Assembly (NCBI GenBank): GCA_964593045.1
Contig: CAZQJQ010000022.1
Coordinates: 1 to 22,642, forward strand
Length of the DNA stretch: 22,642 nucleotides
Direction: 5' to 3'
From: JAOAHC01 sp964593045
Lineage (GTDB): Bacteria > Bacillota > Clostridia > TANB77 > CAG-465
Shown here: positions 7,804-16,088 of the stretch, in pieces
Position numbering within the stretch: position 1 is the stretch's first letter
Layout of the letters: each line of letters opens with the position of its first letter
Program-made: the position numbers and the translations under genes
Notes under the pieces: generated by a model
Databases searched by the model: none
Told to the model about the DNA's origin: nothing
Seen by the model: only the letters and a program-made list of their open reading frames with translations

Positions 7804-9861
7804 TTAATATGTCATTTGTGAGAAATATGACATCATCTGCATTATACTTACTATTAATAATGGTGCTACCAAATATCCACCAATTAATAGTACCATTGGA
7901 GTAAATCCAAGGACTTTACCATATGTAACTTTTTTTGTAATAAGTCTTTGATTTCCTTCTTTTCTTTTTTCATAGTAGTATCCTCTTTCTGTTTCAAGTT
8001 CATCAAATGCAGCTCTTATTGTTATTCTTTCAACTGCTGATTCTAATTGTTCTACTATTCTTTCAAAGTCTTTATATGGTACACTTTCTTTTAAATCCTC
8101 TAATGCTTCTATTGCACCAGATTCATAATTGTTAAGTGCTGTTGCTATTGGTTCTTTAAATGCATATGAAAATCTTTCCATCCATTCTAGTATTGTTTGT
8201 ACATCTATTCTTTCTATATACATAAGCATAAGAATGATAGATTGGAACTGCATTATCTCGTTTTCTTTTTCCATTTCTCTTATTTTATTTCTAAGCATTA
8301 AAATAAGTGTTGGCATTGTATATGCTATATATGCAAATAATAGAGATAATAGATACTGCCATGCTTTAAGATATGCATTTTTTACTGTTTCTATCTTTTC
8401 ATATACTCTTTCTACTTCAGATTCATCTACTACACCTGTTGATGGATCTGTAAGTTTAACTCTAAGTTCATCTTTTGTTACTTCTTTATCTTTGTATTCT
8501 TCAAGATATGATTTATCTCTTTCGTTTAGAGCTTCAGCTGCTTCTTCTTGTTCATCTGATAATTTACCAAACGATAAAAATTCATCACTTACGTTATTGT
8601 ACACAGCTTGTATATTTATTCTTTGTATATTAAACATAAGTATAACTGAAAAGATAAATACAATAACTGCAGCTGTAAGTTTATTTATATAAAACCATTC
8701 TAATGTTAAATACGAGTTTGTATTTTTTATGAGTCGAGTAACTCTAAGCATTTTGCTTGTATGTTTTCTTGGCTTTAATGCATCTACTATTAGTCGTATA
8801 ATATGATTTTTATATAATTTTTCTTGCCATTTTACTTTTGCAACTCTATCATATTTTACTTCTTCTGAATCTTCCTTTATTATTCTTAGTAATAAATAAG
8901 ATACAAAGATTGATACTAGTATTAATGATTGCATTACAAATCCAAAACTACTATTGTAAAAATTAGTAAGTGCTGGAAAGTTTGATTCTGCCCATTGTTG
9001 TAGCGGCTTTATAAATAAAAGGGGAGCTACAGCAATACCGGTAAGACTTCTAAACATATAGTTTATTTTATCTCTTTTTAAAACTTCAAGATAAACATCA
9101 CTTAAAATATTATTTAAGTTTCTAAGATATACTGATGTACCATCTATTTTTCTATCTCCAAGTTCCATTGTAAGATAAGAAATACCAGCAAATATTTTAA
9201 GAAATCTGTTTGGTGCAACATCATAGTACTTTTCAAGTTCCATTTCGGGATCATTTGAAAGTAGACATTCTTTTATTTTTTTTAATTGTGGTACTATTTC
9301 TTTTTCACCAAGCTCATCTATAGCAGCATCAAAAGATTCTTCTACCATTCCATGTTCATGAAATGCATGTCTTATCTCTGTAAATGCTTCTGGTATTTGT
9401 CTTAATATTTTATCTGCAGTTGAATTTACTCTTAAGTCTATTATTTTCTCTGCTACTATTAAGATACCTATTATTACCATAAGTGCCATATAAATGTCAC
9501 TTACTAGATTAAGTAGTAGGAATAGTGCAACAAATACAAATAATACAACTGTAAGCATTATTTTACCAGTTTGTTTTCTAACTAAATATTCTGTATAATC
9601 ATTGGTCATTTCAAGTTTTAATCTTGTTTTTTTAGTATAATATTTAATTATTGGCATTTTAGTAAATATTAGATATACTTGTTGATATAACCTATCAAAC
9701 GGATCAGACTTTCTTGCCTTATTTTTTATTACAATAGCATCTTTGGTATATAGATCTTTGTTTTTCTTATACTTTCTCTTTAAGAAAAATAGTATTAATA
9801 ATAACGTTAAAAGTCCAACTGCACAAAATCCTATAAGTCCATATGCTATATATGTTACCAT
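7804..9861 (-). CDS. Fused TadB-TadC inner-membrane platform protein
   Basis: 685 residues. Two T2SF (GspF-like) cytoplasmic domains lie in one chain. The first spans ~150-285 (IPEAFTEIRHAFHEHGMVEE) and the second ~535-650 (FQSIILMLMYIERIDVQTIL ... GNQRLITKKVTYGKVLGFTP). Membrane segments are predicted near 4-27, 100-142, 270-286, 305-327, 395-412, 500-523 and 650-672. In Tad systems TadB and TadC are usually separate proteins of about 300 residues; here the length and domain order suggest a fusion, with a charged acidic insert at ~430-495. The protein would be the platform on which the CpaF ATPase drives pilin assembly. ATG start; its GGAGGTGA site overlaps the last codons of cpaF, 8 bases from that stop, so translation is probably coupled. 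Confidence 0.85.
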   Translation of the reverse strand: MVTYIAYGLIGFCAVGLLTLLLILFFLKRKYKKNKDLYTKDAIVIKNKARKSDPFDRLYQQVYLIFTKMPIIKYYTKKTRLKLEMTNDYTEYLVRKQTGKIMLTVVLFVFVALFLLLNLVSDIYMALMVIIGILIVAEKIIDLRVNSTADKILRQIPEAFTEIRHAFHEHGMVEESFDAAIDELGEKEIVPQLKKIKECLLSNDPEMELEKYYDVAPNRFLKIFAGISYLTMELGDRKIDGTSVYLRNLNNILSDVYLEVLKRDKINYMFRSLTGIAVAPLLFIKPLQQWAESNFPALTNFYNSSFGFVMQSLILVSIFVSYLLLRIIKEDSEEVKYDRVAKVKWQEKLYKNHIIRLIVDALKPRKHTSKMLRVTRLIKNTNSYLTLEWFYINKLTAAVIVFIFSVILMFNIQRINIQAVYNNVSDEFLSFGKLSDEQEEAAEALNERDKSYLEEYKDKEVTKDELRVKLTDPSTGVVDESEVERVYEKIETVKNAYLKAWQYLLSLLFAYIAYTMPTLILMLRNKIREMEKENEIMQFQSIILMLMYIERIDVQTILEWMERFSYAFKEPIATALNNYESGAIEALEDLKESVPYKDFERIVEQLESAVERITIRAAFDELETERGYYYEKRKEGNQRLITKKVTYGKVLGFTPMVLLIGGYLVAPLLIVSIMQMMSYFSQMTY

Positions 9862-9869
9862 CTAATACA

Positions 9870-11762
9870 TCACCTCCATGCGATATCTAAAAATTCATCA
9901 AATGCCTTGACATCCTCAGGTGACATATTTTCTCTCATTGCTGTTATATTTTCTAATGAAATTGGATTTGCAAATACATATTCACCATCTTTAAACTCAA
10001 TTATATTCTTATATGTATAATGTGATTTTTGAGTCATATGCCTATAGTATTCTACTGTATTATCCATGAAGTTATCAAGTTTTCTACCCATGTCTTTTTC
10101 TTTTCTATAATCTGCGTTATACTCAAACTTTTGCTCTATAGGAATACATTCTGTAATTCTTTCTATATATCTTGTTCCATCAACACTTCTTTTTAAATGT
10201 ATGTCGAAGTTTATAACATTAACAACCTGTACTTCAGCAACATCTTCTGAGTTAAACATACCTATTTTTAAAAGTGAGTTTCTAAGTGCTGTAATTAAAT
10301 TAGGAAATGTTTTAGCGTGGTGAGTAAATAGTGTAAATTTAGAAGCAACCTGTGCCATCTGAATCATCCATGCAGCAACCGGATCAGTTGCAACCTCACC
10401 TAGGATATTAACACCACCATCTGTTTTTTTCTGAACATCAAGTCCTTGTTGACCTGATATTGTTTCAGTTTCTCTTAGTGATAAGATGTTGTGATATGGA
10501 TAAATTTTTCTTAAGTGTAATTCGAAAGCCATTTCTTGTACCCTTATTGTAATAGTTGGATACAAATATTTCATTATTGCCATTAGAAGTGTAGTTTTAC
10601 CACAACCCTGCTCACCAGTAATTGCTGTAACCCTCGCTCCTCTTATTAGATACTTAAGAAGTTCAATAACATTTTCTTTATTTTTATGTATTAATAATTG
10701 TTCTGCAGATATTAAAGTAGGTGGTGCAAACTTTCTTACGAAGAATGCCCATGATTCAGAAAAATTAGGTCTTAAAACAACAACTCTGGAACCATCTTTC
10801 ATTTCATTTACTTTATATCCTACAGATTCAGATAACTGACCTGGATTGTTATATTTATATATGTTTTGACAAACTCTTTTAAGTTCTGATTCACTTCCAA
10901 ATGATAAAAATGATAAATAAGTAGCTTTACCTTTATAGAATATCCAAACTGAGTCATAAGACATTGGTATTCTTCTTTCCTTCATTTGATCTAGATAATC
11001 ATCCATACCTGCTACCTGATTTAAGAAGTTAGGAGGTATACCAGATACACCACCAGATACACCATCTATATTCATATCTCTTATATCATCTACTACGCTA
11101 TATCCTTTATATAACTGATACACTCTTTGTACGACTATTTCTAGTTTATCATCAAATGTAAGTAAGTCAGGAGATATTTCTTTTGCAAATATTGTATCTA
11201 TTTCTTTTTCAGTTATAACATAAGAAGCAACTTGTGGATCAAATTCATATTTTGGATAGTCTAGTCCATATTTTGTTATTATTTGAGTTAATGCTTCAGC
11301 TTTAAATTCCTTTTTATAGAAATGCATTAATATTTCGAATTTATCCTGAGAACTAAGTTCTTCAAACTTATCAAAAGGAATTGCATAATTTATATTTAAT
11401 TCATTTACTTTATATGTATTTCTAAGCAAGTCAAACATTAATGTTTTTACATATTTTTTATCACTTGCATCTGCATATCCTGCTCCTTTTAATGCCTTCT
11501 TTAACTCATATTTTACATTTTTTCTTCTTTCAAATTCTTCCTCTGACAAAGCTAAATCATATAGATTCATTCTAGTAATTTCATCAAATTGTTTTTTTAT
11601 GAATTCTTTCATACTAGGAATGCTATATGTTTCCCTTTCTCTTTGAAATTCTTCTTTTACTTCTTCTTTACTAGATGTTTTTATTCTATAATATATAACA
11701 CCTACCACAAAAGTAGTCATTAAGAGTATTAAAAGTATATTTAGTATTAAACCCAATGACAT
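9870..11762 (-). CDS. cpaF: CpaF/TadA-like secretion ATPase with N-terminal membrane segment
   Basis: 630 residues. Residues ~220-520 carry a VirB11/CpaF-type ATPase core: Walker A GEQGCGKT at 383-390, Asp-box-like RVQEM at 407-411, Walker B-like VNILGEV at 451-457, and His-box THHAKT at 480-485. Two features are odd. The family's usual EVRGxE after Walker B is EVATDP here, so that arginine is missing. Residues 4-24 form a clear membrane segment (LGLILNILLILLMTTFVVGV), whereas CpaF proteins are normally soluble. A charged helical region (~30-95) and an N-terminal domain (~100-220) come between. It should power assembly through the TadBC platform encoded next. ATG start with AGAGGTGG; 18 bases after the preceding gene. 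Confidence 0.88.
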   Translation of the reverse strand: MSLGLILNILLILLMTTFVVGVIYYRIKTSSKEEVKEEFQRERETYSIPSMKEFIKKQFDEITRMNLYDLALSEEEFERRKNVKYELKKALKGAGYADASDKKYVKTLMFDLLRNTYKVNELNINYAIPFDKFEELSSQDKFEILMHFYKKEFKAEALTQIITKYGLDYPKYEFDPQVASYVITEKEIDTIFAKEISPDLLTFDDKLEIVVQRVYQLYKGYSVVDDIRDMNIDGVSGGVSGIPPNFLNQVAGMDDYLDQMKERRIPMSYDSVWIFYKGKATYLSFLSFGSESELKRVCQNIYKYNNPGQLSESVGYKVNEMKDGSRVVVLRPNFSESWAFFVRKFAPPTLISAEQLLIHKNKENVIELLKYLIRGARVTAITGEQGCGKTTLLMAIMKYLYPTITIRVQEMAFELHLRKIYPYHNILSLRETETISGQQGLDVQKKTDGGVNILGEVATDPVAAWMIQMAQVASKFTLFTHHAKTFPNLITALRNSLLKIGMFNSEDVAEVQVVNVINFDIHLKRSVDGTRYIERITECIPIEQKFEYNADYRKEKDMGRKLDNFMDNTVEYYRHMTQKSHYTYKNIIEFKDGEYVFANPISLENITAMRENMSPEDVKAFDEFLDIAWR

Positions 11763-11780
11763 ACACTATCCACCTCTATT

Positions 11781-12587
11781 CTATAAATCTCTAATTTTTG
11801 CTAAATCTAGTATTTTTTCTGATAAATTTGTAACTTCATTTATGAAATTACCATTATAGTCTTTCTTATCTGCATTCATATTTTTATATATAAAATTTAC
11901 TATATCTCCATCATTACAAGCATCTGAAAACAGATAATTTGTAGGAATTTGATATATTGGCTCTTTTACCCTAAATCTATTTTTAATATTATATATATTA
12001 TATTTTGATTTATCTTCGTAATTTCCAACAACGAATATTTTGTTTTTGCCTTTTAATATTTCATCATTTTCTACTTTTTCAAAAAATTCATCTAATTTTA
12101 CAACATCTTGATTTACTACACATACTACTACATCGGCATCTGCTAATACATCTTTTATATACTGTTCTTCTGAACCTTTTGTTAAATCTACAAATACAAT
12201 ATCATATATCTCATCTGCTTTTCTTGTTATATATGTTAAATTAGTAACGCATTCCTCTGCATCTTCTGAAAACATTCCATATAGAATATCTAGTCTTTCT
12301 TTAAGTACAGGTTTTGCATAATTTTTAACATAATCTGCAGTAAGTCTATTACTTGTAACTAGTCTTACTATTGCACCCATACCCATATTAGAATTTGAAA
12401 AAGCTTTACTTTCTTTTAATTCGTAGTATGGTGTAAATGATGTTTCTATTTTTTTTGATTTTAAACATCCATTTATAACCAAACATTTTGCTTTATGCTT
12501 TATACCTGTTATTGCTGAAACAGCAACTATAGCATGTGTATCTCCAGTCATGGCTATTTCTGGACTCCAAAAAACAACTTTTGCCAC
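11781..12587 (-). CDS. CpaE/ParA-like protein with decayed P-loop (second copy)
   Basis: About 268 residues from GTG at 12587, which sits 8 bases after AAGGGGG; GTG at 12593 is the alternative but is only 2 bases from that site. The fold follows the MinD/ParA pattern: an initial strand MAKVVFWSP, a degenerate loop EIAMTGDTHAIVAVSA where GKT would be expected (Lys replaced by Asp), YDIVFVDL in the Walker B position (~129-135), then ADVVVCVVNQDVVKLDEFF and NKIFVVGNYED. In Tad systems CpaE/TadZ localises the machine at a cell site; here nucleotide binding through a normal P-loop looks unlikely. The upstream gene's stop overlaps the alternative start, showing tight coupling. Confidence 0.72.
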   Translation of the reverse strand: MAKVVFWSPEIAMTGDTHAIVAVSAITGIKHKAKCLVINGCLKSKKIETSFTPYYELKESKAFSNSNMGMGAIVRLVTSNRLTADYVKNYAKPVLKERLDILYGMFSEDAEECVTNLTYITRKADEIYDIVFVDLTKGSEEQYIKDVLADADVVVCVVNQDVVKLDEFFEKVENDEILKGKNKIFVVGNYEDKSKYNIYNIKNRFRVKEPIYQIPTNYLFSDACNDGDIVNFIYKNMNADKKDYNGNFINEVTNLSEKILDLAKIRDL

Positions 12588-12592
12588 AATCA

Positions 12593-13300
12593 CTACCCCC
12601 TTTTTATTTGATTCAAAATAGCTTTTGAACTAACTTCCCCTGTTGTCTCAGCAGTAAGCTCAGCTATTGTTGTAATATATGGTTTTGAATGCTTTTTAAT
12701 ATCAATTATTCCACTTATTTGTGAATCAATATTTGCAAGCTTGTCTTGTTCATCATCTGGAATTTCATATTCAATATCATCAAAACTTATTCCCATTTCT
12801 ATTAATTTATTATCGAAGTATTTCTCAGCAGCTCTACTCATATATGCTTTATAATATATTTTTTTCATTGTAACTTCTTGTTCAGAGGTTGCATATACTT
12901 TCATTGTTTTTATAATCTCTTTATTTTTATTTAATGATAAAATTGTAGTATCTAAGAAGAAGTACACTTTATCTATTCCTCTAGTCCTAAAGAACTCATA
13001 TCCTCTTGAACTATCTATATCAATTAATATATAATCATATAAACTTATATTTATTTTTTGGGAAATCATATAATTTTCTAGATCATGCATACTTTCAAAT
13101 CCCATTGCAAAATCTATCCCATCATACTGTGTTATATAGAATTTATCATCAATATTTAAACTAGGTATAACATATTTTAATTTTCTGTCTAATGTTGCAT
13201 CAACTACTAAAACTGTTTTTTGTGTAAGTTTTAATGTTTTTGCAAAATTTATAACAAAGTCATACTTGTCTACATATCCTACCATACCTATAACTTGCAT
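12593..13300 (-). CDS. CpaE/ParA-like protein with decayed P-loop (first copy)
   Basis: 235 residues. It starts with MQVIGMVGYVDKYDFVINFA, where the ParA P-loop (KGGVGKTT) is expected: VGYVDKYD keeps the Gly and Lys but has lost the second Gly and both Thr. KTVLVVDA (28-35) and YDYILIDID (88-96) fit the following ParA strand and the Walker B strand. The C-terminal ~60 residues are charged and unlike the other copy. With its neighbour at 11781-12587 it forms two successive ParA-fold proteins, perhaps a heterodimer replacing one CpaE/TadZ; that is inference. ATG start with AGGAGG; 14 bases after the SAF protein gene. No annotation beyond the fold is supported. Confidence 0.68.
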   Translation of the reverse strand: MQVIGMVGYVDKYDFVINFAKTLKLTQKTVLVVDATLDRKLKYVIPSLNIDDKFYITQYDGIDFAMGFESMHDLENYMISQKINISLYDYILIDIDSSRGYEFFRTRGIDKVYFFLDTTILSLNKNKEIIKTMKVYATSEQEVTMKKIYYKAYMSRAAEKYFDNKLIEMGISFDDIEYEIPDDEQDKLANIDSQISGIIDIKKHSKPYITTIAELTAETTGEVSSKAILNQIKRG

Positions 13301-13314
13301 ATATTCTCCTCCTA

Positions 13315-14490
13315 TTATTCAGTTACTTGTTCAGCTGCAGTTTGTTCACCTAGAATTGTATCTCTTTGTGATTGTTGTGCAGATATTGATTCTTCTGCTC
13401 CACTTACTACATTTTCATAATCATCGCCTGCACCTGATTTATATTCTGAATTGTAATTTTCCATATTCTGTCTTACATCTGATTTTAATTTAGCTTTTGC
13501 TTCATCTATAATATTTGCATTTGCTTTCATCATATCAATAACTTGTTGATTTGGTTGATAATTTTCTATTGTTCTTGTTGCAATAGCAGCATAGTTTCTG
13601 TATTTTATTATTAAATTTAAAACTGTTTCAGTAACTTTTGCTTCATCATCGCTCTTAAGATCACTTAATTTATCTTTTATAGCATTATTCATATATCCTT
13701 TTACTATACTAGTTACATTTTCACTAGTTATTTTAGAATCGCTAACTGTTGGTGTTGTAGTTGTAGTTGTTTCTTTTTCTGCTTTTGTTTCTTCACTTTC
13801 ATCTTCAGTTGTTTTCTTAGATTCACTACTTATTGATTCTAATGTTGCATAATCAATCATTACAGTTTGTGAACTATCAACATATGTTGTTGCATATAAT
13901 TTAGAACCACTTGTTAAATATGAATCTACAACAGCACTATTTAGTAACAATCTTTCATCTTCATTTAGTTGTATCCACATTGTTTGTCCTTCAATTTTTT
14001 CAACTCTTTTTTGTGCTAATACTACATAATCTGTACCATTTGGAAATGTTAAACGTACATCAATATATTCTCCCTCTACCAAATCACTTGGCATTAGAAC
14101 TGTATTAACTTCTTGCATTCTTGTATCTGCATCTACAAGACCAGTTGTTACCATATCAGTAGTTATTGCTAAATTTGCTGGTATGTTATAGTTTGCTACC
14201 ATTCCAGAAATATTTGTTATTAATTTGCTTGTTGCAGGAACTGAGTCCTTTCTTACATTTTTAACTGTATACATAGAGCTATCTATTATTTCTCCTTGTG
14301 TAACATCCCTATTTAACACACATACTTTTGTCATATATTCTTGAATATACTTTTTATTTGTTTCATTTTTATATGTGTTTATTGTATACACACCCCAGAA
14401 AATTGCAGCTCCTGTCATAAGCAATCCTATACCAAGACCAATAGCTAATCCTGTATATAATTTCTTTTTTACTTGATTCATTCCCATCAT
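13315..14490 (-). CDS. cpaB: CpaB/RcpC-like SAF-domain protein
   Basis: 391 residues from the ATG at 14490-14488, placed 8 bases after GGAGG (14503-14499). An upstream in-frame TTG at 14505 lies before the ribosome site and is unlikely. A membrane segment at ~12-37 is followed by a SAF domain (~55-115: VCVLNRDVTQGEIIDSSMY ... ISGMVANYNI) as in CpaB/RcpC/FlgA proteins. A further beta region (~120-225) precedes a Glu/Thr-rich linker with six successive Thr and a helical Gln/Glu-rich C-terminus. In diderms CpaB works with the secretin; no secretin is encoded here, so in this probably single-membrane cell it may act in the wall. First gene of the operon, right behind its promoter. Confidence 0.82.
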   Translation of the reverse strand: MMGMNQVKKKLYTGLAIGLGIGLLMTGAAIFWGVYTINTYKNETNKKYIQEYMTKVCVLNRDVTQGEIIDSSMYTVKNVRKDSVPATSKLITNISGMVANYNIPANLAITTDMVTTGLVDADTRMQEVNTVLMPSDLVEGEYIDVRLTFPNGTDYVVLAQKRVEKIEGQTMWIQLNEDERLLLNSAVVDSYLTSGSKLYATTYVDSSQTVMIDYATLESISSESKKTTEDESEETKAEKETTTTTTPTVSDSKITSENVTSIVKGYMNNAIKDKLSDLKSDDEAKVTETVLNLIIKYRNYAAIATRTIENYQPNQQVIDMMKANANIIDEAKAKLKSDVRQNMENYNSEYKSGAGDDYENVVSGAEESISAQQSQRDTILGEQTAAEQVTE

Positions 14491-14508
14491 ATGTAAAACC
14501 TCCAATAT

Positions 14509-14524
14509 GGGTAATTTGTTACCC
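14509..14524 (-). promoter_or_regulatory. Short hairpin in the leader of the Tad-like operon
   Basis: Inverted repeat GGGTAA-TTTG-TTACCC (arms 14509-14514 and 14519-14524) ends 5 bases before the Shine-Dalgarno of the first gene. It falls inside the expected ~45-base untranslated leader. It could tune ribosome access or serve as an operator; the sequence alone does not decide. Confidence 0.45.
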
Positions 14525-14542
14525 TATAAAATCTATGTAAAA

Positions 14543-14571
14543 ATAATACTATTAAATGAAAAAAAAGTCAA
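14543..14571 (-). promoter_or_regulatory. SigA-type promoter of the Tad-like operon
   Basis: On the minus strand -35 TTGACT (14571-14566) and -10 TATTAT (14548-14543) are separated by exactly 17 bases containing a T-run. Each box matches consensus at five of six positions. Transcription would begin near 14536 and run through all genes down to 75. Confidence 0.75.
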
Positions 14572-14622
14572 TATTTTTTACATTAAAAATGTCTAAAAGT
14601 TCGAAATGTAAACAGCACGAAA

Positions 14623-14657
14623 CAATCGTGTAACATTCATGAAACATTACACGATTG
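14623..14657. promoter_or_regulatory. 11-bp inverted repeat between carboxypeptidase and Tad-like operon
   Basis: Perfect arms CAATCGTGTAA (14623-14633) and TTACACGATTG (14647-14657) around a 13-base loop that itself contains the palindrome TTCATGAA (14636-14643). Read on the minus strand only TTT follows the stem, a poor U-tract. It is either the terminator of the carboxypeptidase gene, whose stop is 77 bases upstream, or an operator about 50 bases upstream of the Tad promoter -35 box. Confidence 0.55.
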
Positions 14658-14733
14658 CCATATTTTTTAAAATTTTATTTATTCTCATTTTATGCCTATA
14701 TATAACTATTTCTAAAGTTATTTTATTTATATA

Positions 14734-15966
14734 TTATACGTTCATTATATATTTATGAACAAAAGAATATATATAATCTTTTATTGTAGATTTTTGAACA
14801 TCATCTGTCAAAACCAACTCACTATTACCCACTTCCTCACCCGTATTTTTGTTAGTATATATTATTTTTCCTACAACCGTTCCTTTTAAGATAGGAGCTT
14901 TTAAATTTGTATCATATTGGATACTTTCTTGAACATCTATATTACTTCCTTTATTTACAAGTAATGCAACTTGCTCTTTGTTTGTAACTTGTGCTTCTAT
15001 AGATATATTTTTATTTATTTTTATCATTCCTATATCACTATTTGCCTCTTTAATTGTTTTTGTTTCATAATTTGAAAATGCATAGTCTAACATCTGCTTT
15101 ACTTCTTCGTTTCGTATATCAGATGTTGGTGCCTTCATTGCCACTGCTATAAACATAGAGTCTCCTCTTTTTGCAACAGCAGATAAATTAAATCCAGCAG
15201 CAGATGTCGAACCTGTTTTAAGTCCTATAGCACCATCATAAAACCTAATTAGTTTATTTGTATTAGTAAGTCCAAACTCTCCGTTCCTTATACTATCCAT
15301 CCAAATTGATGTATACTTTAAAATATCTGGATGTTTAAGTATAAGCTCTCTTGACATAATGGATATATCTTTAGCTGTAGTATAATGATTTTCTTCATCA
15401 ATCCCATGCGAATTAACAAAATTTGTATTTTCCATACCTAATTCTTTGGCCTTTGCATTCATCATTGAAACAAAATTTCCTTCTGTTCCTGCTATATGTT
15501 CTGCCATTGCAACAGTAACATCATTTGCACTAACAACACATATGCATTTTAAAGCATCATCAACTGTTAAAGTTTCTCCCTCTTTAAACCATATTTGTGA
15601 GCCACCCATCTTGGATGCATTAGCACTACATGTTATTGTATCAGTATAATTTAACTTACCACTATCTATTTGCTCCATTATTAAAAGCAAAGTCATAACT
15701 TTAGTAACTGAAGCTGGAAGAAGTTTTTCGTTTTCGTTATTTGCATATATTACTTCTCCTGTAGCAACATCAATTAAAATCTGTGATGTTGACTTAAACT
15801 CAAACGATGGCTCTGCTATAGAAAAAGTTGAAATACTAGACTCTTTTGTAATAGTGTCTGTCTTTTGTGTGTTATATAGATAATTTGCAGCATATGTATT
15901 TGTTAATATACAAAATACATATGCAAAAATTATTATTATCCTAGGTAAAATATATTTTTTTATCAT
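14734..15966 (-). CDS. D-alanyl-D-alanine carboxypeptidase (DacA/DacF type)
   Basis: 410 residues from the ATG at 15966, 6 bases after GAGGTG; a GTG at 15975 would overlap that site. It has a signal-anchor region (~2-27), then a peptidase S11 domain with all three active-site motifs: SVTK (S86-K89), SAN (S146-N148) and KTG (K250-G252). The C-terminal part (~305-390) is a PBP5-type beta domain, ending in an amphipathic stretch that could hold the protein on the membrane. It trims the terminal D-Ala from peptidoglycan stem peptides outside the cell. Nearby sporulation genes make a DacF-like sporulation role possible, but no clear SigF or SigE promoter is seen, so I leave the symbol open. Confidence 0.93.
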   Translation of the reverse strand: MIKKYILPRIIIIFAYVFCILTNTYAANYLYNTQKTDTITKESSISTFSIAEPSFEFKSTSQILIDVATGEVIYANNENEKLLPASVTKVMTLLLIMEQIDSGKLNYTDTITCSANASKMGGSQIWFKEGETLTVDDALKCICVVSANDVTVAMAEHIAGTEGNFVSMMNAKAKELGMENTNFVNSHGIDEENHYTTAKDISIMSRELILKHPDILKYTSIWMDSIRNGEFGLTNTNKLIRFYDGAIGLKTGSTSAAGFNLSAVAKRGDSMFIAVAMKAPTSDIRNEEVKQMLDYAFSNYETKTIKEANSDIGMIKINKNISIEAQVTNKEQVALLVNKGSNIDVQESIQYDTNLKAPILKGTVVGKIIYTNKNTGEEVGNSELVLTDDVQKSTIKDYIYSFVHKYIMNV

Positions 15967-16040
15967 ACTCTTCACCTCTTAATATTTGCCTACATTAGTA
16001 CAATATATTTTACACATTATCCTTTTATTACAATAACCTA

Positions 16041-16074
16041 AAAAAAGATGAAAGTTAATACCCTCATCTTTTTT
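16041..16074 (-). terminator. Rho-independent terminator after surface-protein gene
   Basis: Perfect 11-bp stem AAAAAAGATGA / TCATCTTTTTT (16041-16051, 16064-16074) 15 bases beyond the stop of the Cna-B protein gene. The T-run is part of the symmetric stem, so it could work on either strand. The only gene reading into it is on the minus strand. Confidence 0.82.
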
Positions 16075-16088
16075 CATATATTATATTA

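Noticed and set aside
8129..8692. Plus-strand open frame of 187 codons
   Set aside because: It is the reverse shadow of the TadBC gene, Ser/Ile-rich, with no start signals.
1493..14490. Classical type IVa pilus or competence (ComG) operon
   Set aside because: There is no PilB/ComGA-type ATPase, no pilins with the GFTLIE signal and no prepilin peptidase; the SAF, CpaE-like and CpaF-like genes indicate the Tad branch.
14623..14657. CRISPR repeat or attachment site
   Set aside because: Only one copy of the inverted repeat is present, with no spacers and no integrase or cas gene nearby.
15967..16040. Sporulation sigma promoter for the carboxypeptidase
   Set aside because: Weak candidates (TTGTAA with TAAAAT at 15 bases) fit no sporulation sigma pattern well enough to list.
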